Shown one piece after another: positions 36,285 to 44,416 of a stretch of DNA of 64,000 nucleotides. This stretch comes from Mycolicibacterium sp. P9-22 (GTDB lineage: Bacteria > Actinomycetota > Actinomycetes > Mycobacteriales > Mycobacteriaceae): contig NZ_NPKP01000001.1 in the NCBI RefSeq assembly GCF_008329585.1, forward strand, positions 1,054,001 through 1,118,000, written 5' to 3'. Below the pieces are notes generated by a model. That model worked only from the letters and a program-made list of their open reading frames with translations. It ran no database searches and was not told the origin of the DNA. Positions within the stretch are counted from its first letter, which is position 1. Each line of letters starts with the position of its first letter. The position numbers were made by a program, and so were the translations under genes.

Positions 36285-37211
36285 TCACCCGTGCAGCTCG
36301 CGATAGGCGCCGACCGCCCCCGGATGCAGCGGGATCGCGCCGGTCTGGATCATCGATGGCGCGTCGAGGTACTGCAGCCCGCGTACGTAAGGCGGTGCCA
36401 GGTGCGGCGATTCGGTCGCGATGACGTTCACCAGCGCGGCGACCAGGTCGTCGGCGATCCGCCTGCGGCACAGCAGTAGGTTGGGCACGCCGATGGAGCG
36501 GATCCCTGGTGGCACATAGCCTCCGGCGGGTACCCGCCGGACCGCATACGGGTACGAGGAGATCCGGCTCATCGGAACGGCCATCGCGCCGACGTCCAAG
36601 ACCCTCAGCGGCAGCTCGGCATTGAGGTCCGCGACGGCGGGCGTGGGTACTCCGCCCGACCACACCAGGGCCTCGATGCCGCCGCCGGCCAGCTGCGACA
36701 GCGCCTCCCGCAACCGCAGCCAGGAGATCTCGACATCTTCGGTGAGCCCGGCGGCGTCGAAAAGGACCGCGCTGGTGGCCGCGCCACCGGAGCGGATCGC
36801 GCCGAACGAGACGCGCCGGCCGCGTAGGTCGGCCATCTGTTGGACGCCGGCCGAATCTTGCACGATGACCTGCAGGTAGTTTTCGTACACCCGGGCGACG
36901 GCGACGGGCCCCGAGTCCGCCGGGCCGCTGACCCGGTCCCGTTCGGCGACATCTGCCAGCGCCAGGCCGACGTCCACATCACCCGAGCGCAGCAGGGCCA
37001 GGTTTTCCACGGTGCCCTCGGTGGCGACGACCTCGACCTCGATATCCGGGTATCGGGCGTGCAGCTGGGTGGCGAGCAGTTCGGCGAAGGCCAGGTACAT
37101 GCCGCCCGGATCACCCGCGGCGAGTCGTAGGTGACCGCGTGTCCCGCGCCGGAAATCGCACGCGGCGACGGATGCCGCTGCCGTCAGCAGGAAGGTACGT
37201 CGGCTCAGCAC
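36285..37211 (-). CDS. TAXI-family TRAP-type solute-binding lipoprotein
   Basis: 308 residues. Signal peptide with twin Arg (LSRRTFLLTAAASVAAC), lipid-attachment Cys about residue 18. The rest is a TAXI (TRAP-associated extracytoplasmic immunogenic) binding domain: RLAAGDPGGMYLAFAELLAT, VVATEGTVENLALLRSGDVDVGLALAD, LRGRRVSFGAIRSGGAATS. GTG start at 37211 overlaps the kinase stop by 7 bp, so it is made with the two-component system. No TRAP membrane components are encoded within the window, so it may act as an extracellular sensor for the kinase rather than as a transporter part (inference). Confidence 0.88.
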   Translation of the reverse strand: MLSRRTFLLTAAASVAACDFRRGTRGHLRLAAGDPGGMYLAFAELLATQLHARYPDIEVEVVATEGTVENLALLRSGDVDVGLALADVAERDRVSGPADSGPVAVARVYENYLQVIVQDSAGVQQMADLRGRRVSFGAIRSGGAATSAVLFDAAGLTEDVEISWLRLREALSQLAGGGIEALVWSGGVPTPAVADLNAELPLRVLDVGAMAVPMSRISSYPYAVRRVPAGGYVPPGIRSIGVPNLLLCRRRIADDLVAALVNVIATESPHLAPPYVRGLQYLDAPSMIQTGAIPLHPGAVGAYRELHG

Positions 37212-38617
37212 GACGGCACTTCGGGCGAAGGCAAGCGGAACCGGATGAGCAATCCGCCCTCCGGGGCCTGTTCCACCGAGATCGTGCCGCCATGGCCGGC
37301 GGCGATCTCAGCGGCGATCGCCAGTCCCAGTCCGGTTCCTGCGCTGTCGTCGCGGCCGCGCCAGAAGCGTGCGGTGGCGCTCGCGCGGTCTTCAGCGGGC
37401 AGCCCGCGGCCGTCATCGCTGACAATCAGGTCGACGGTGTGCGTGCCGGCGGCGGTGGAGAGGGTGACCGTGACGCCATCGCCGGCATAGCGCAGCGCGT
37501 TGTCGACGGCGACGTCGAGAAGCTGCTCCACCTCGTGGCGGGCAAGCTGTACTCGTGCGCCGGAAACTGCTGGGCCCGAGCACAACTGATGTCCGTGTCG
37601 GGCCGCGACCGGTTCCCAGAACGCCCGGCGCTCGGCGATCACATCGTCGAGATCGGTGCACTCCTCGTCCGTGCCGGTCAGACCGATCCGGCGGCTCCCG
37701 CTGATCTGCTCGGCGCGGGCCAGCCGCATCAGCTGTTGCAGCAGATTCTCGAAGCGGTCGAGTTGGGCGGTCAGCGAGTTGTAGGTGGGTAGGCCCTCCT
37801 CGGCCACATAGCTTTCCAGGGTGTCCGCACGCAACCGGACGGCGGCCAGCGGATTGCGCAACTGATGAGATGCGTCTGCGACCAGTCGTCGTTGCCGGTC
37901 CAGCGAGGCACGCACGACCTGTGCCATCGAATTGAATGCCGCGGTGAAGTGCCGTAGCTCCGGTGGTCCGGCCACATCAGCGGGTTTGATTCCCGTCGCA
38001 TCGTCCGCCCAGGAAGGCCCCGCAACACCTTCCGTCATCTCCGCCACCGCCCGTTCCAGGCCGGTGATCGGACGCAACACCCAGCGGGTGAGCATCCGGG
38101 CGGCCACCACCGCCGCGGCGAGAAACGCCAGCCCTCCCGTGGCCAGCCATACCCAGCCCGCCGCGATATCACGCACCGCCCCAGCCGAGTTCACCTCGAG
38201 GACCACGGTGCCGGCCACTTCGCCGTCGCGGCGGATCGCGGCGGTGCTCAGCAGGCGGCGTCCGTCCCACGGCCGCAGCGCACTCCAACGCAGGCCCGGA
38301 GCGTCGACGAGGGCACGGCCGGCCGCCGTCGCGACGTCGGGATCGGCCGGGTTGAGTCCATCGGCGGCCAGCGTCCGTCCATCGGAGTCGGTGATGAGCA
38401 GGCTCTCCCCGTACACCTGTCGATACCGTTCGACCAGAGCCTGCAACGGCGCCCCCGGCGCCGCGGCGGCATCCGCCAGCGCCGCCAACTGGCGTTGGCG
38501 TTCGGTGGCCAGTTCCTCGGTGCGGCGATCCGCCAGCGTCAGCGCCAGCGGGATCGCGAGTGCGGCGATCACCATCAGCAACAGCACCACCAGCACGGCG
38601 CGAACCCGGAGCCCCAT
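37205..38617 (-). CDS. Sensor histidine kinase (TctE-like)
   Basis: 470 residues from the ATG at 38617, which shares one base with the response regulator stop (TGATG). Membrane helix about residues 7-27, extracytoplasmic sensor domain (about 30-150; VYGESLLITDSDGRTLA resembles a PAS-like/TctE sensor), second helix about 152-174, HAMP linker, HisKA with phospho-His in VADASHQLRNPLAAVRLRAD, and HATPase (NALRYAGDG, VSDDGRGLPAED, GTGLGLAIAAE). The partner regulator is upstream and the TAXI lipoprotein downstream in the same operon. TctE-type kinases usually govern carboxylate uptake, which fits the TAXI protein. Confidence 0.93.
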   Translation of the reverse strand: MGLRVRAVLVVLLLMVIAALAIPLALTLADRRTEELATERQRQLAALADAAAAPGAPLQALVERYRQVYGESLLITDSDGRTLAADGLNPADPDVATAAGRALVDAPGLRWSALRPWDGRRLLSTAAIRRDGEVAGTVVLEVNSAGAVRDIAAGWVWLATGGLAFLAAAVVAARMLTRWVLRPITGLERAVAEMTEGVAGPSWADDATGIKPADVAGPPELRHFTAAFNSMAQVVRASLDRQRRLVADASHQLRNPLAAVRLRADTLESYVAEEGLPTYNSLTAQLDRFENLLQQLMRLARAEQISGSRRIGLTGTDEECTDLDDVIAERRAFWEPVAARHGHQLCSGPAVSGARVQLARHEVEQLLDVAVDNALRYAGDGVTVTLSTAAGTHTVDLIVSDDGRGLPAEDRASATARFWRGRDDSAGTGLGLAIAAEIAAGHGGTISVEQAPEGGLLIRFRLPSPEVPSC

Positions 38618-39282
38618 CAGGGGTCCAGCCGAAAACCGAACCCGCGCACCGTCTGTAGCGGGAGACCGGTGAGCTTCGATCTGATCTGCCCGACGAAGAA
38701 ATCCAGCGAACGGGACCGGCCGACCATCGCCGTACCCCACACCTCGAGCATCAGTTCCTCACGGCTGACGGCCTCACCCTGCCGGGTAGCCAGCGTGCTC
38801 AGCAGCTGGAACTCGGTTCTGGTGAGGGACTGGGGAATTCCGTTCAGCGTCACCTCTCGGCGTTCCTTGTCGACGCTGACCGGTCCGGCCACCACCGGAC
38901 CGGACGATGTCGCGGTCTCGCCCACGGCGCGGCGCACCCGGCGCATGACCGCGTCGATGCGCGCCAACAGCACCGCCTTGCGCACCGGCTTGACCAGATA
39001 ATCGTCGGCGCCGGCGCGCAGGCCCAGCACCACGGCGCCGTCGCCGTCCCTGGCGGTCATGATGATGACCGGGACCGACGACGCGCGCCGCAGGGTGCGC
39101 AGCACGTCCAAACCGTCCATATCGGGCAGCCCGAGGTCGAGCAGCACCAGATCGCTGTCCTTCACCCGGTGCAGAGCGTCCGAGCCCCGGCCGGCACACG
39201 TCACATCGGTGCCGGCCTGGGTCAGCAGCTCCGTCAATGCGGATGCGACGCCCTCGTCATCTTCGACGAGCAGGACCTTCAT
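38617..39282 (-). CDS. OmpR/PhoB-family response regulator
   Basis: 221 residues. Receiver domain with VLLVEDDEGVASAL, phospho-acceptor Asp in DLVLLDLGLPDMDG and Lys in DYLVKPVRKA; C-terminal winged helix (LTRTEFQLLSTLATRQGEAV, VGQIRSKLTGLPLQTVRGFGFRLDP). ATG at 39282 is the only sensible start. First gene of a three-gene operon with the TctE-like kinase and the TAXI lipoprotein. Confidence 0.94.
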   Translation of the reverse strand: MKVLLVEDDEGVASALTELLTQAGTDVTCAGRGSDALHRVKDSDLVLLDLGLPDMDGLDVLRTLRRASSVPVIIMTARDGDGAVVLGLRAGADDYLVKPVRKAVLLARIDAVMRRVRRAVGETATSSGPVVAGPVSVDKERREVTLNGIPQSLTRTEFQLLSTLATRQGEAVSREELMLEVWGTAMVGRSRSLDFFVGQIRSKLTGLPLQTVRGFGFRLDP

Positions 39283-39390
39283 GGGGCTGATGGTAGGACG
39301 CCTTCCCGGTCACTTCCCAGGCGATCACGGCCGGCCGGCGGCGCGGAACGGGATTGCCGGCCCGCGACCTGCGCGTCTGGTGTGGCTCGA

Positions 39391-39830
39391 TCATGTGACC
39401 CACGCCATGACAAGTGGAAGAGGGATGCCGCGTCTCAGCCGGTTTCTTGCAAGAATCTCAGTTTGGTTGCTCACGGAACTGCCGTGATCAGGTTGTGGGC
39501 CTGCCGATCGAGCACGACGAGCACCACCTGTCCCTCTGCCAGCAGGCGGGTGCCGATCTCCCTGCATGTGCCGCTGCAAATCCAGCATCGTCACCGGCGT
39601 CCACGCCGGAAAGGCGATCGGTTGGCCCCGGGTGTCAAGCGCCACGAAAACCATTGGGCAGTGTGTGGTTTGAGCCGGATTGCCAGCGCAGATGGTGACC
39701 GGCTGCGGCCGGTGTAGACCAGTCGCGCGTCGAGCTCGACGATCGCGCCCATGCTGACCGGGTGGTCTACCCGGAACGTGCCGACGGAGGAGAGGACGCT
39801 CACGCCGTCACACCATCGGGTGGCGGCGGG
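39391..39830 (-). pseudogene. Acyl-CoA thioesterase remnant (hotdog fold)
   Basis: Two adjacent reading frames together spell one acyl-CoA thioesterase. The first (bases about 39830 down to 39705) reads AATRWCDGVSVLSSVGTFRV then DHPVSMGAIVELDARLVYTG; after a frame change near 39700 it continues as VTICAGNPAQTTHCPMVFVA, ALDTRGQPIAFPAWTPVT. The typical SSMHI-type residues between the two parts are missing, so a small deletion caused the shift. The N-terminal part of the hotdog is absent. A third-frame stretch ending at 39471 (EIGTRLLAEGQVVLVVLDRQ) also looks coding but was not identified. The bases at 39283-39390 and 39831-39911 hold nothing recognised. Confidence 0.7.
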
Positions 39831-39911
39831 CCATTGGCGCCCGCATCGGGCGGGGCCGAAAACCAGATTTCGTGGCGCAATCTACAGATCCACTGGTCAC
39901 GGCTGTGACGC

Positions 39912-39988
39912 ATGGTGCCCTCGGTGAGATTCGAACTCACACTGCACGGGTTTTGAATCCGTTTCCTCTGCCAGTTGGGATACGAGGG
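39912..39988 (-). tRNA. tRNA, anticodon CAA (Leu by codon), short variable loop
   Basis: 77 nt including an encoded CCA. Acceptor arms GCCCTCG/CGAGGGC pair fully, T arm GTGAG-TTCGAAT-CTCAC is standard, D loop contains GG, and the anticodon loop TTCAAAA gives anticodon CAA, which reads UUG. The discriminator base is A, as in leucine tRNAs. The variable loop is only about 5 nt, unlike the long arm normal for bacterial leucine tRNAs. The anticodon stem has one A-C mismatch next to the loop. The tRNA call is firm; the amino acid rests on the anticodon. Confidence 0.88.
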
Positions 39989-40089
39989 CGCGAGACACCA
40001 CCTTAAAGGATGCGCGGACACGCCCTGCTGGGCAGGCACTGTTAACCCCAGGGTCGCCCCCCGTCGGCAATCGCGCGACAATATCCGTC

Positions 40090-40707
40090 ATGACCGACGC
40101 TCCCGCACCCCGCCGCGTGCTCATCGCCGAAGATGAGGCGCTCATCCGTATGGACCTGGCCGAGATGCTGGGTGAGGAAGGCTATGAAGTGGTCGGGCAG
40201 GCCGGCGACGGCCAGGAAGCGGTCGATCTCGCCGAGAGCCTGAAACCGGATCTGGTCATCATGGACGTCAAGATGCCGCGCCGCGACGGGATCGACGCGG
40301 CATCGGAGATCGCCACCAAGCGGATCGCGCCGATCGTCATCCTCACCGCCTTCAGCCAGCGCGAACTGGTCGAACGAGCCCGCGATGCCGGCGCGATGGC
40401 CTATCTGGTCAAGCCGTTCTCCATCACCGATCTGATCCCGGCCATCGAGGTCGCGGTCAGCCGGTTCGGGGAGATCGCCGCGCTGGAGAACGAGGTCGCG
40501 AACCTGTCGGATCGCCTCGAGACACGCAAGCTCGTCGAACGGGCCAAGGGTTTGCTGCAGGCAAACCAGGGGATGACCGAGCCGGAGGCCTTCAAGTGGA
40601 TCCAGCGGGCGGCGATGGACCGCCGCACCACGATGAAGCGGGTGGCCGAAGTGGTCCTCGAGACCCTCGACACGCCGGCCGAGGATGCCTCCGGAGCTGA
40701 GAAGTGA
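40090..40707 (+). CDS. pdtaR: ANTAR-domain response regulator PdtaR
   Basis: 205 residues. Receiver domain (about 8-125: VLIAEDEALIRMDLAEML, phospho-acceptor Asp in LVIMDVKMPRRDG, Lys in YLVKPFSITD), coiled linker, and C-terminal ANTAR RNA-binding domain (RKLVERAKGLLQANQGMTEP to FKWIQRAAMDRRTTMKRVAE). In M. tuberculosis the orthologue Rv1626 is phosphorylated by PdtaS and binds RNA; the kinase is encoded elsewhere. ATG at 40090 has no Shine-Dalgarno; GACAAT ends 7 nt before it, so a leaderless start is possible. Followed after 202 bp by the branched-chain amino acid transporter genes. Confidence 0.95.
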   Translation: MTDAPAPRRVLIAEDEALIRMDLAEMLGEEGYEVVGQAGDGQEAVDLAESLKPDLVIMDVKMPRRDGIDAASEIATKRIAPIVILTAFSQRELVERARDAGAMAYLVKPFSITDLIPAIEVAVSRFGEIAALENEVANLSDRLETRKLVERAKGLLQANQGMTEPEAFKWIQRAAMDRRTTMKRVAEVVLETLDTPAEDASGAEK

Positions 40708-40788
40708 CCGCTGGAAGCGCCCCCGTCGGTTAAGACTGCGTTTCCGGTTCCTCCGTTTGACCGGCTAACCGGACCGATCTGCGCAACG

Positions 40789-40869
40789 CGTCGCCCAACA
40801 TCACGCGACGGGGCGATGGAATGGTTATGGTTTTCGGCGAAGCATCCCCGTCCCGGTCGTCCCGACCGG
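40789..40869 (+). promoter_or_regulatory. Two hairpins in the leader of the amino acid binding-protein gene
   Basis: Between pdtaR and the SBP gene lie two possible RNA hairpins: CGTCGC/GCGACG (40789-40810, 10-nt loop) and CCGGTCG-TCC-CGACCGG (40853-40869, 3-nt loop). They would be in the 5' untranslated region if transcription starts near TTGACC at 40757. They do not have the paired hexanucleotide loops known for ANTAR targets. Confidence 0.3.
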
Positions 40870-40909
40870 AACGAAGGTGCCGACCTGGACATGGAACCGG
40901 AGGTGAGAC

Positions 40910-42121
40910 GTGCGCGGTCACGTGGCACGCAAGGCATTTGCTCTCGGAAGCGCGGGCCTGATGGCCCTGGCTATTGCCGGCTGCAATCAGAGCACGCCCG
41001 AAGAAGAGGCGTCCCAGACGAACCTCAAGATCGTGGAGAAGGTGCAGATCGACGAGAACGGCGCCGAGGTCAAGGCCGCCGAGGGCGCTGCACCCGCCAA
41101 CCCGGCCGGTGACGGCAAGGCGACCTGCCCGCCGGTGTCCATCGCGATGGCCGGTGCCCTCAACGGACCCGACGCCGCGCTCGGCATCAACATCAAGAAC
41201 GGGGTGCAGCTGGCCATCGACCAGCACAACGCCGCCAACCCGGGCTGCCAGGTGCAGCTCAAGCCGTTCGACACCGAGGGTGATCCGCAGAAGGCGTCCA
41301 ACATCGCCCCGCGGATCGTCGAGGACCAGTACACGATCGGTCTGGTCGGTCCCGCCTTCTCCGGCGAGACCAAGGCCACCGGTGGCGTCTTCGACCAGGC
41401 CGGCCTGGTGTCCACCACCGCCTCGGCCACCAACGTCACGCTGTCGGAAAACGGCTGGAAGACCTTCTTCCGGGGGCTGGCCAATGACGGTGTGCAGGGT
41501 CCGTCGGTCGCCAACTACCTGAAGAACACGTTGGGCCACAAGAAGATCTGCGTTGTCGATGACAGCACCGACTACGGCCTGGGCCTGTCGACCGCGGTGC
41601 GCGACACGCTCGGCCCGGTGGCCGATCCGGCGTGCAACATCTCGGTGAAGAAGGGCGACAAGGACTTCTCCGCCGCGGTCACCCAGATCAACAGCGCCGC
41701 GCCGGAATCGGTGTTCTTCGGCGGGTACTACGCCGAGGCCGCCCCGCTGGTGCAGCAGCTCAAGGACGGCGGTTTCGAAGGCATCTTCGTCAGCGCCGAC
41801 GGCAGCAAGGACAACGAGTTCGTCAAGCAGGCCGGGGAATCGTCCGCGGGTGCGCTGCTGGCCTGCCCGTGCGGCCCGGCGACGGGCACCTTCGCCGAGG
41901 AGTACACCGCGAAGTTCAACACCGAGCCCGGCACGTACAGCACCGAGGGCTATGACCTGGGCACCATCCTGCTCAAGGGCATCGACTCCGGCGCGATCAC
42001 CCGGCCGGCGCTGCTGGAGTTCGTCCGCAACTACAAGGGCCAGGGTGTGGCTCGCGAATACCAGTGGACCCCCGAGGGTGAACTCACCTCGACCCTGATC
42101 TGGATCTACGAGGTCAAGTAA
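40910..42121 (+). CDS. livJ: Branched-chain amino acid ABC transporter, binding lipoprotein
   Basis: 403 residues. Signal peptide with lipobox LAIAGC (Cys about residue 25), then a Peripla_BP_6 (LIVBP-type) domain: VSIAMAGALNGPDAALGINI, VQLKPFDTEGDPQKASNIAP, LVGPAFSGETKATGGVFDQA, VFFGGYYAEAAPLVQQLKDG. Cysteine pairs (ATCPPVS/NPGCQV and ACPCGP) may form disulfides. GTG at 40910 follows GGAGG by 7 nt and gives the signal peptide directly. First gene of the liv operon; a strong hairpin separates it from livH and should keep binding protein more abundant than permease. Substrate class inferred from homology. Confidence 0.92.
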   Translation: MRGHVARKAFALGSAGLMALAIAGCNQSTPEEEASQTNLKIVEKVQIDENGAEVKAAEGAAPANPAGDGKATCPPVSIAMAGALNGPDAALGINIKNGVQLAIDQHNAANPGCQVQLKPFDTEGDPQKASNIAPRIVEDQYTIGLVGPAFSGETKATGGVFDQAGLVSTTASATNVTLSENGWKTFFRGLANDGVQGPSVANYLKNTLGHKKICVVDDSTDYGLGLSTAVRDTLGPVADPACNISVKKGDKDFSAAVTQINSAAPESVFFGGYYAEAAPLVQQLKDGGFEGIFVSADGSKDNEFVKQAGESSAGALLACPCGPATGTFAEEYTAKFNTEPGTYSTEGYDLGTILLKGIDSGAITRPALLEFVRNYKGQGVAREYQWTPEGELTSTLIWIYEVK

Positions 42122-42130
42122 CCGCTGAAG

Positions 42131-42171
42131 CGAAAGCGCGTCCGAGAATGCATGCCTCGGACGCGCTTTCG
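42131..42171 (+). terminator. Strong hairpin between binding-protein and permease genes
   Basis: Perfect 16-bp stem CGAAAGCGCGTCCGAG / CTCGGACGCGCTTTCG with a 9-nt loop, followed by TCTTC but no long T-run. It begins 9 bp after the SBP stop. It can act as a partial terminator or as a 3' stabiliser of the SBP mRNA, giving stepped expression in the liv operon. Confidence 0.75.
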
Positions 42172-42227
42172 TCTTCACAGCCACCGCACCGCGCACGTCC
42201 AGCACACGCTGAGGAGCTCACCACCGG

Positions 42228-43238
42228 ATGAACTTGGCCGCCAACATCAACTTCAATGTCGGAGCGTTGTTCGACAGCTTCTGGCAGTTGACGATCGACG
42301 GCCTGTCATGGGGCGCGATCTACGCCCTGGTCGCCGTCGGGTACACCCTCGTCTTCGGCGTGCTGCGGTTGATCAACTTCGCGCACTCCGAGATCTTCAT
42401 GCTCGGCATGTTCGGCGCCTACTTCGCGCTCGACATCCTGCTGGGCTTCACCCCGAGCGGTAACGCCTATAACAAGGGCGTCGCGCTGACCATCCTGTAT
42501 CTCGGTGTCGCCATGCTGTTCGCGATGCTGGTGTCCGGTGGCGCCGCGGTGGGCCTGGAGTTCATCGCCTACCGCCCGCTGCGAAAACGCAACGCCAAGG
42601 CGCTGACCTTCCTGATCACCGCCATCGGTATGTCGTTCGTGCTGCAGCAGTTCGTGCTGTTCATCCTGCCCAAACTGATACCGGGCTATGGCGGCCCGAA
42701 CGCGCAGCAGCCCGTCGTGCTGGTGCAACCGAAGACCCAGTTCGAAGTGTTCGGTGTCGCGATCTCCAACACCACCATCGTGATCATCGGGTCGGCGCTG
42801 GTGCTGGCGCTGCTCACCGATGTGGCGCTCAACCGCACCAAACTCGGCCGCGGCGTCCGGGCTGTCGCCCAGGATGCGAACACCGCGACGCTGATGGGGG
42901 TTTCGCGCGAGCGCGTCATCATGACGACATTCCTCATCGGCGGCCTGCTCGCCGGCGCCGCGGCACTGCTCTACACGCTGAAGGTGCCCCAAGGCATCAT
43001 CTACTCCGGCGGATTCCTGTTGGGTATCAAGGCCTTCTCGGCCGCGGTGCTCGGTGGCATCGGCAACCTGCGCGGTGCGTTGCTGGGTGGCCTGCTGCTC
43101 GGCGTCATGGAGAATTATGGTCAGGCGGTCTTCGGCACCCAATGGCGTGACGTCGTCGCGTTCGTCCTGCTGGTTCTGGTGCTGTTGATTAGGCCGACCG
43201 GCATATTGGGCGAAAGCCTCGGGAAGGCACGAGCATGA
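42228..43238 (+). CDS. livH: Branched-chain amino acid ABC transporter, permease LivH
   Basis: 336 residues, about eight or nine membrane helices. LivH hallmarks: GLSWGAIYALVAVGYTLVFG, RLINFAHSEIFMLGMFGAY near the N-terminus and the cytoplasmic coupling loop AVAQDANTATLMGVSRERVI. A 16-residue or so N-terminal extension (MNLAANINFNVGALFDSF) precedes the first helix. ATG at 42228 with GAGGAG about 13 bp upstream. Its stop overlaps livM by 4 bp. Confidence 0.95.
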   Translation: MNLAANINFNVGALFDSFWQLTIDGLSWGAIYALVAVGYTLVFGVLRLINFAHSEIFMLGMFGAYFALDILLGFTPSGNAYNKGVALTILYLGVAMLFAMLVSGGAAVGLEFIAYRPLRKRNAKALTFLITAIGMSFVLQQFVLFILPKLIPGYGGPNAQQPVVLVQPKTQFEVFGVAISNTTIVIIGSALVLALLTDVALNRTKLGRGVRAVAQDANTATLMGVSRERVIMTTFLIGGLLAGAAALLYTLKVPQGIIYSGGFLLGIKAFSAAVLGGIGNLRGALLGGLLLGVMENYGQAVFGTQWRDVVAFVLLVLVLLIRPTGILGESLGKARA

Positions 43239-44416
43239 GCGACGCTTCCACTACCGGCCCGAGCACCCGCTGGGCCAAGATCATGGACTGGTGGGACGGC
43301 CTGACCCGAGCCCAGAAATGGGTGTTCGGCATCGTGCTGTTCGCCGGGATCGCGCTCTCACCGCTGTTCACACCGGCGTTCCTGGATACCCCGGGAATCA
43401 GCTTCGGCGGCACCATGGCCCAGTTCGCGATGGTCGCGATCATCGCGATCGGCCTCAATGTCGTTGTCGGGCAAGCCGGTCTGCTCGACTTGGGCTATGT
43501 CGGCTTCTACGCCGTCGGCGCCTACACGGTGGCGCTGCTGACCAGCCCGGAAAGCCCATGGAATCAGATGGGCGCATCGGGATTCTTCAGCACCCCGTGG
43601 GCATGGCTGTCCTGTGTGCCGATCGCGATGGCGGTCACCGCGCTGAGCGGGCTGATCCTGGGTACCCCGACGCTGCGCCTGCGCGGGGATTACCTGGCCA
43701 TCGTCACGCTGGGCTTCGGCGAGATCATCCGGCTGCTGGCCGACAACCTGGCCGATGTCACCAACGGCCCGCGCGGGCTCAATGAGGTTGCCTTCCCGCA
43801 TTTCCTGGAGAGCGAGAAACACCCCGAGGGCGTGTTCTCGGTGTCCAACTCCGGCGGGGAGGCCAACTACGGCACCTGGTGGTTCTGGCTGGGTCTCATC
43901 CTGATCGTCGGCATCCTGCTGCTGGTGGGCAACCTGGAGCGCAGCCGGGTGGGCCGGGCCTGGATCGCGGTCCGCGAGGACGAGGACGCTGCGGAAGTGA
44001 TGGGTGTCAACGCCTTCAAGTTCAAGCTGTGGGCGTTCACCATCGGCGCGGCCATCGGCGGTCTGTCCGGAGCACTGTATGCCGGCCAGGTGCAGTACGT
44101 CGCGCCGCCGACGTTCAACATCATCAACTCGATGCTGTTCCTGTGCGCGGTGGTGCTCGGCGGTCAGGGCAACAAACTCGGCGTGATTCTGGGCGCGTTC
44201 ATCATTGTGTACCTGCCCAACCGGCTGCTCGGCGTGCACTTCGCGGGTATCGACATGGGCAACCTGAAGTACCTGTTCTTCGGGCTCGCGCTGGTGGTGC
44301 TGATGATCTTCCGGCCGCAGGGCCTCTTCCCGGCCCGTCAGCATCTGCTCACCTATGCCAAGGCCGCACGAGATCTGTTGCGGAGCAAGCCGGTGGATAC
44401 GGAGCCGGTGAAATGA
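43235..44416 (+). CDS. livM: Branched-chain amino acid ABC transporter, permease LivM
   Basis: 393 residues, about ten membrane helices. LivM features: VGQAGLLDLGYVGFYAVGAY, RLRGDYLAIVTLGFGEIIRL, DVTNGPRGLNEV and the coupling loop AWIAVREDEDAAEVMGVNAF. ATG start overlaps livH (ATGA). Partner of LivH in the heterodimeric permease. The 3' end overlaps livG by 4 bp. Confidence 0.95.
   Translation: MSDASTTGPSTRWAKIMDWWDGLTRAQKWVFGIVLFAGIALSPLFTPAFLDTPGISFGGTMAQFAMVAIIAIGLNVVVGQAGLLDLGYVGFYAVGAYTVALLTSPESPWNQMGASGFFSTPWAWLSCVPIAMAVTALSGLILGTPTLRLRGDYLAIVTLGFGEIIRLLADNLADVTNGPRGLNEVAFPHFLESEKHPEGVFSVSNSGGEANYGTWWFWLGLILIVGILLLVGNLERSRVGRAWIAVREDEDAAEVMGVNAFKFKLWAFTIGAAIGGLSGALYAGQVQYVAPPTFNIINSMLFLCAVVLGGQGNKLGVILGAFIIVYLPNRLLGVHFAGIDMGNLKYLFFGLALVVLMIFRPQGLFPARQHLLTYAKAARDLLRSKPVDTEPVK

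Noticed and set aside
40789..40869. ANTAR target motif before the binding-protein gene
   Set aside because: The hairpins have loops of 10 and 3 nt, not the paired hexaloops of ANTAR targets; kept only as unspecific structure.
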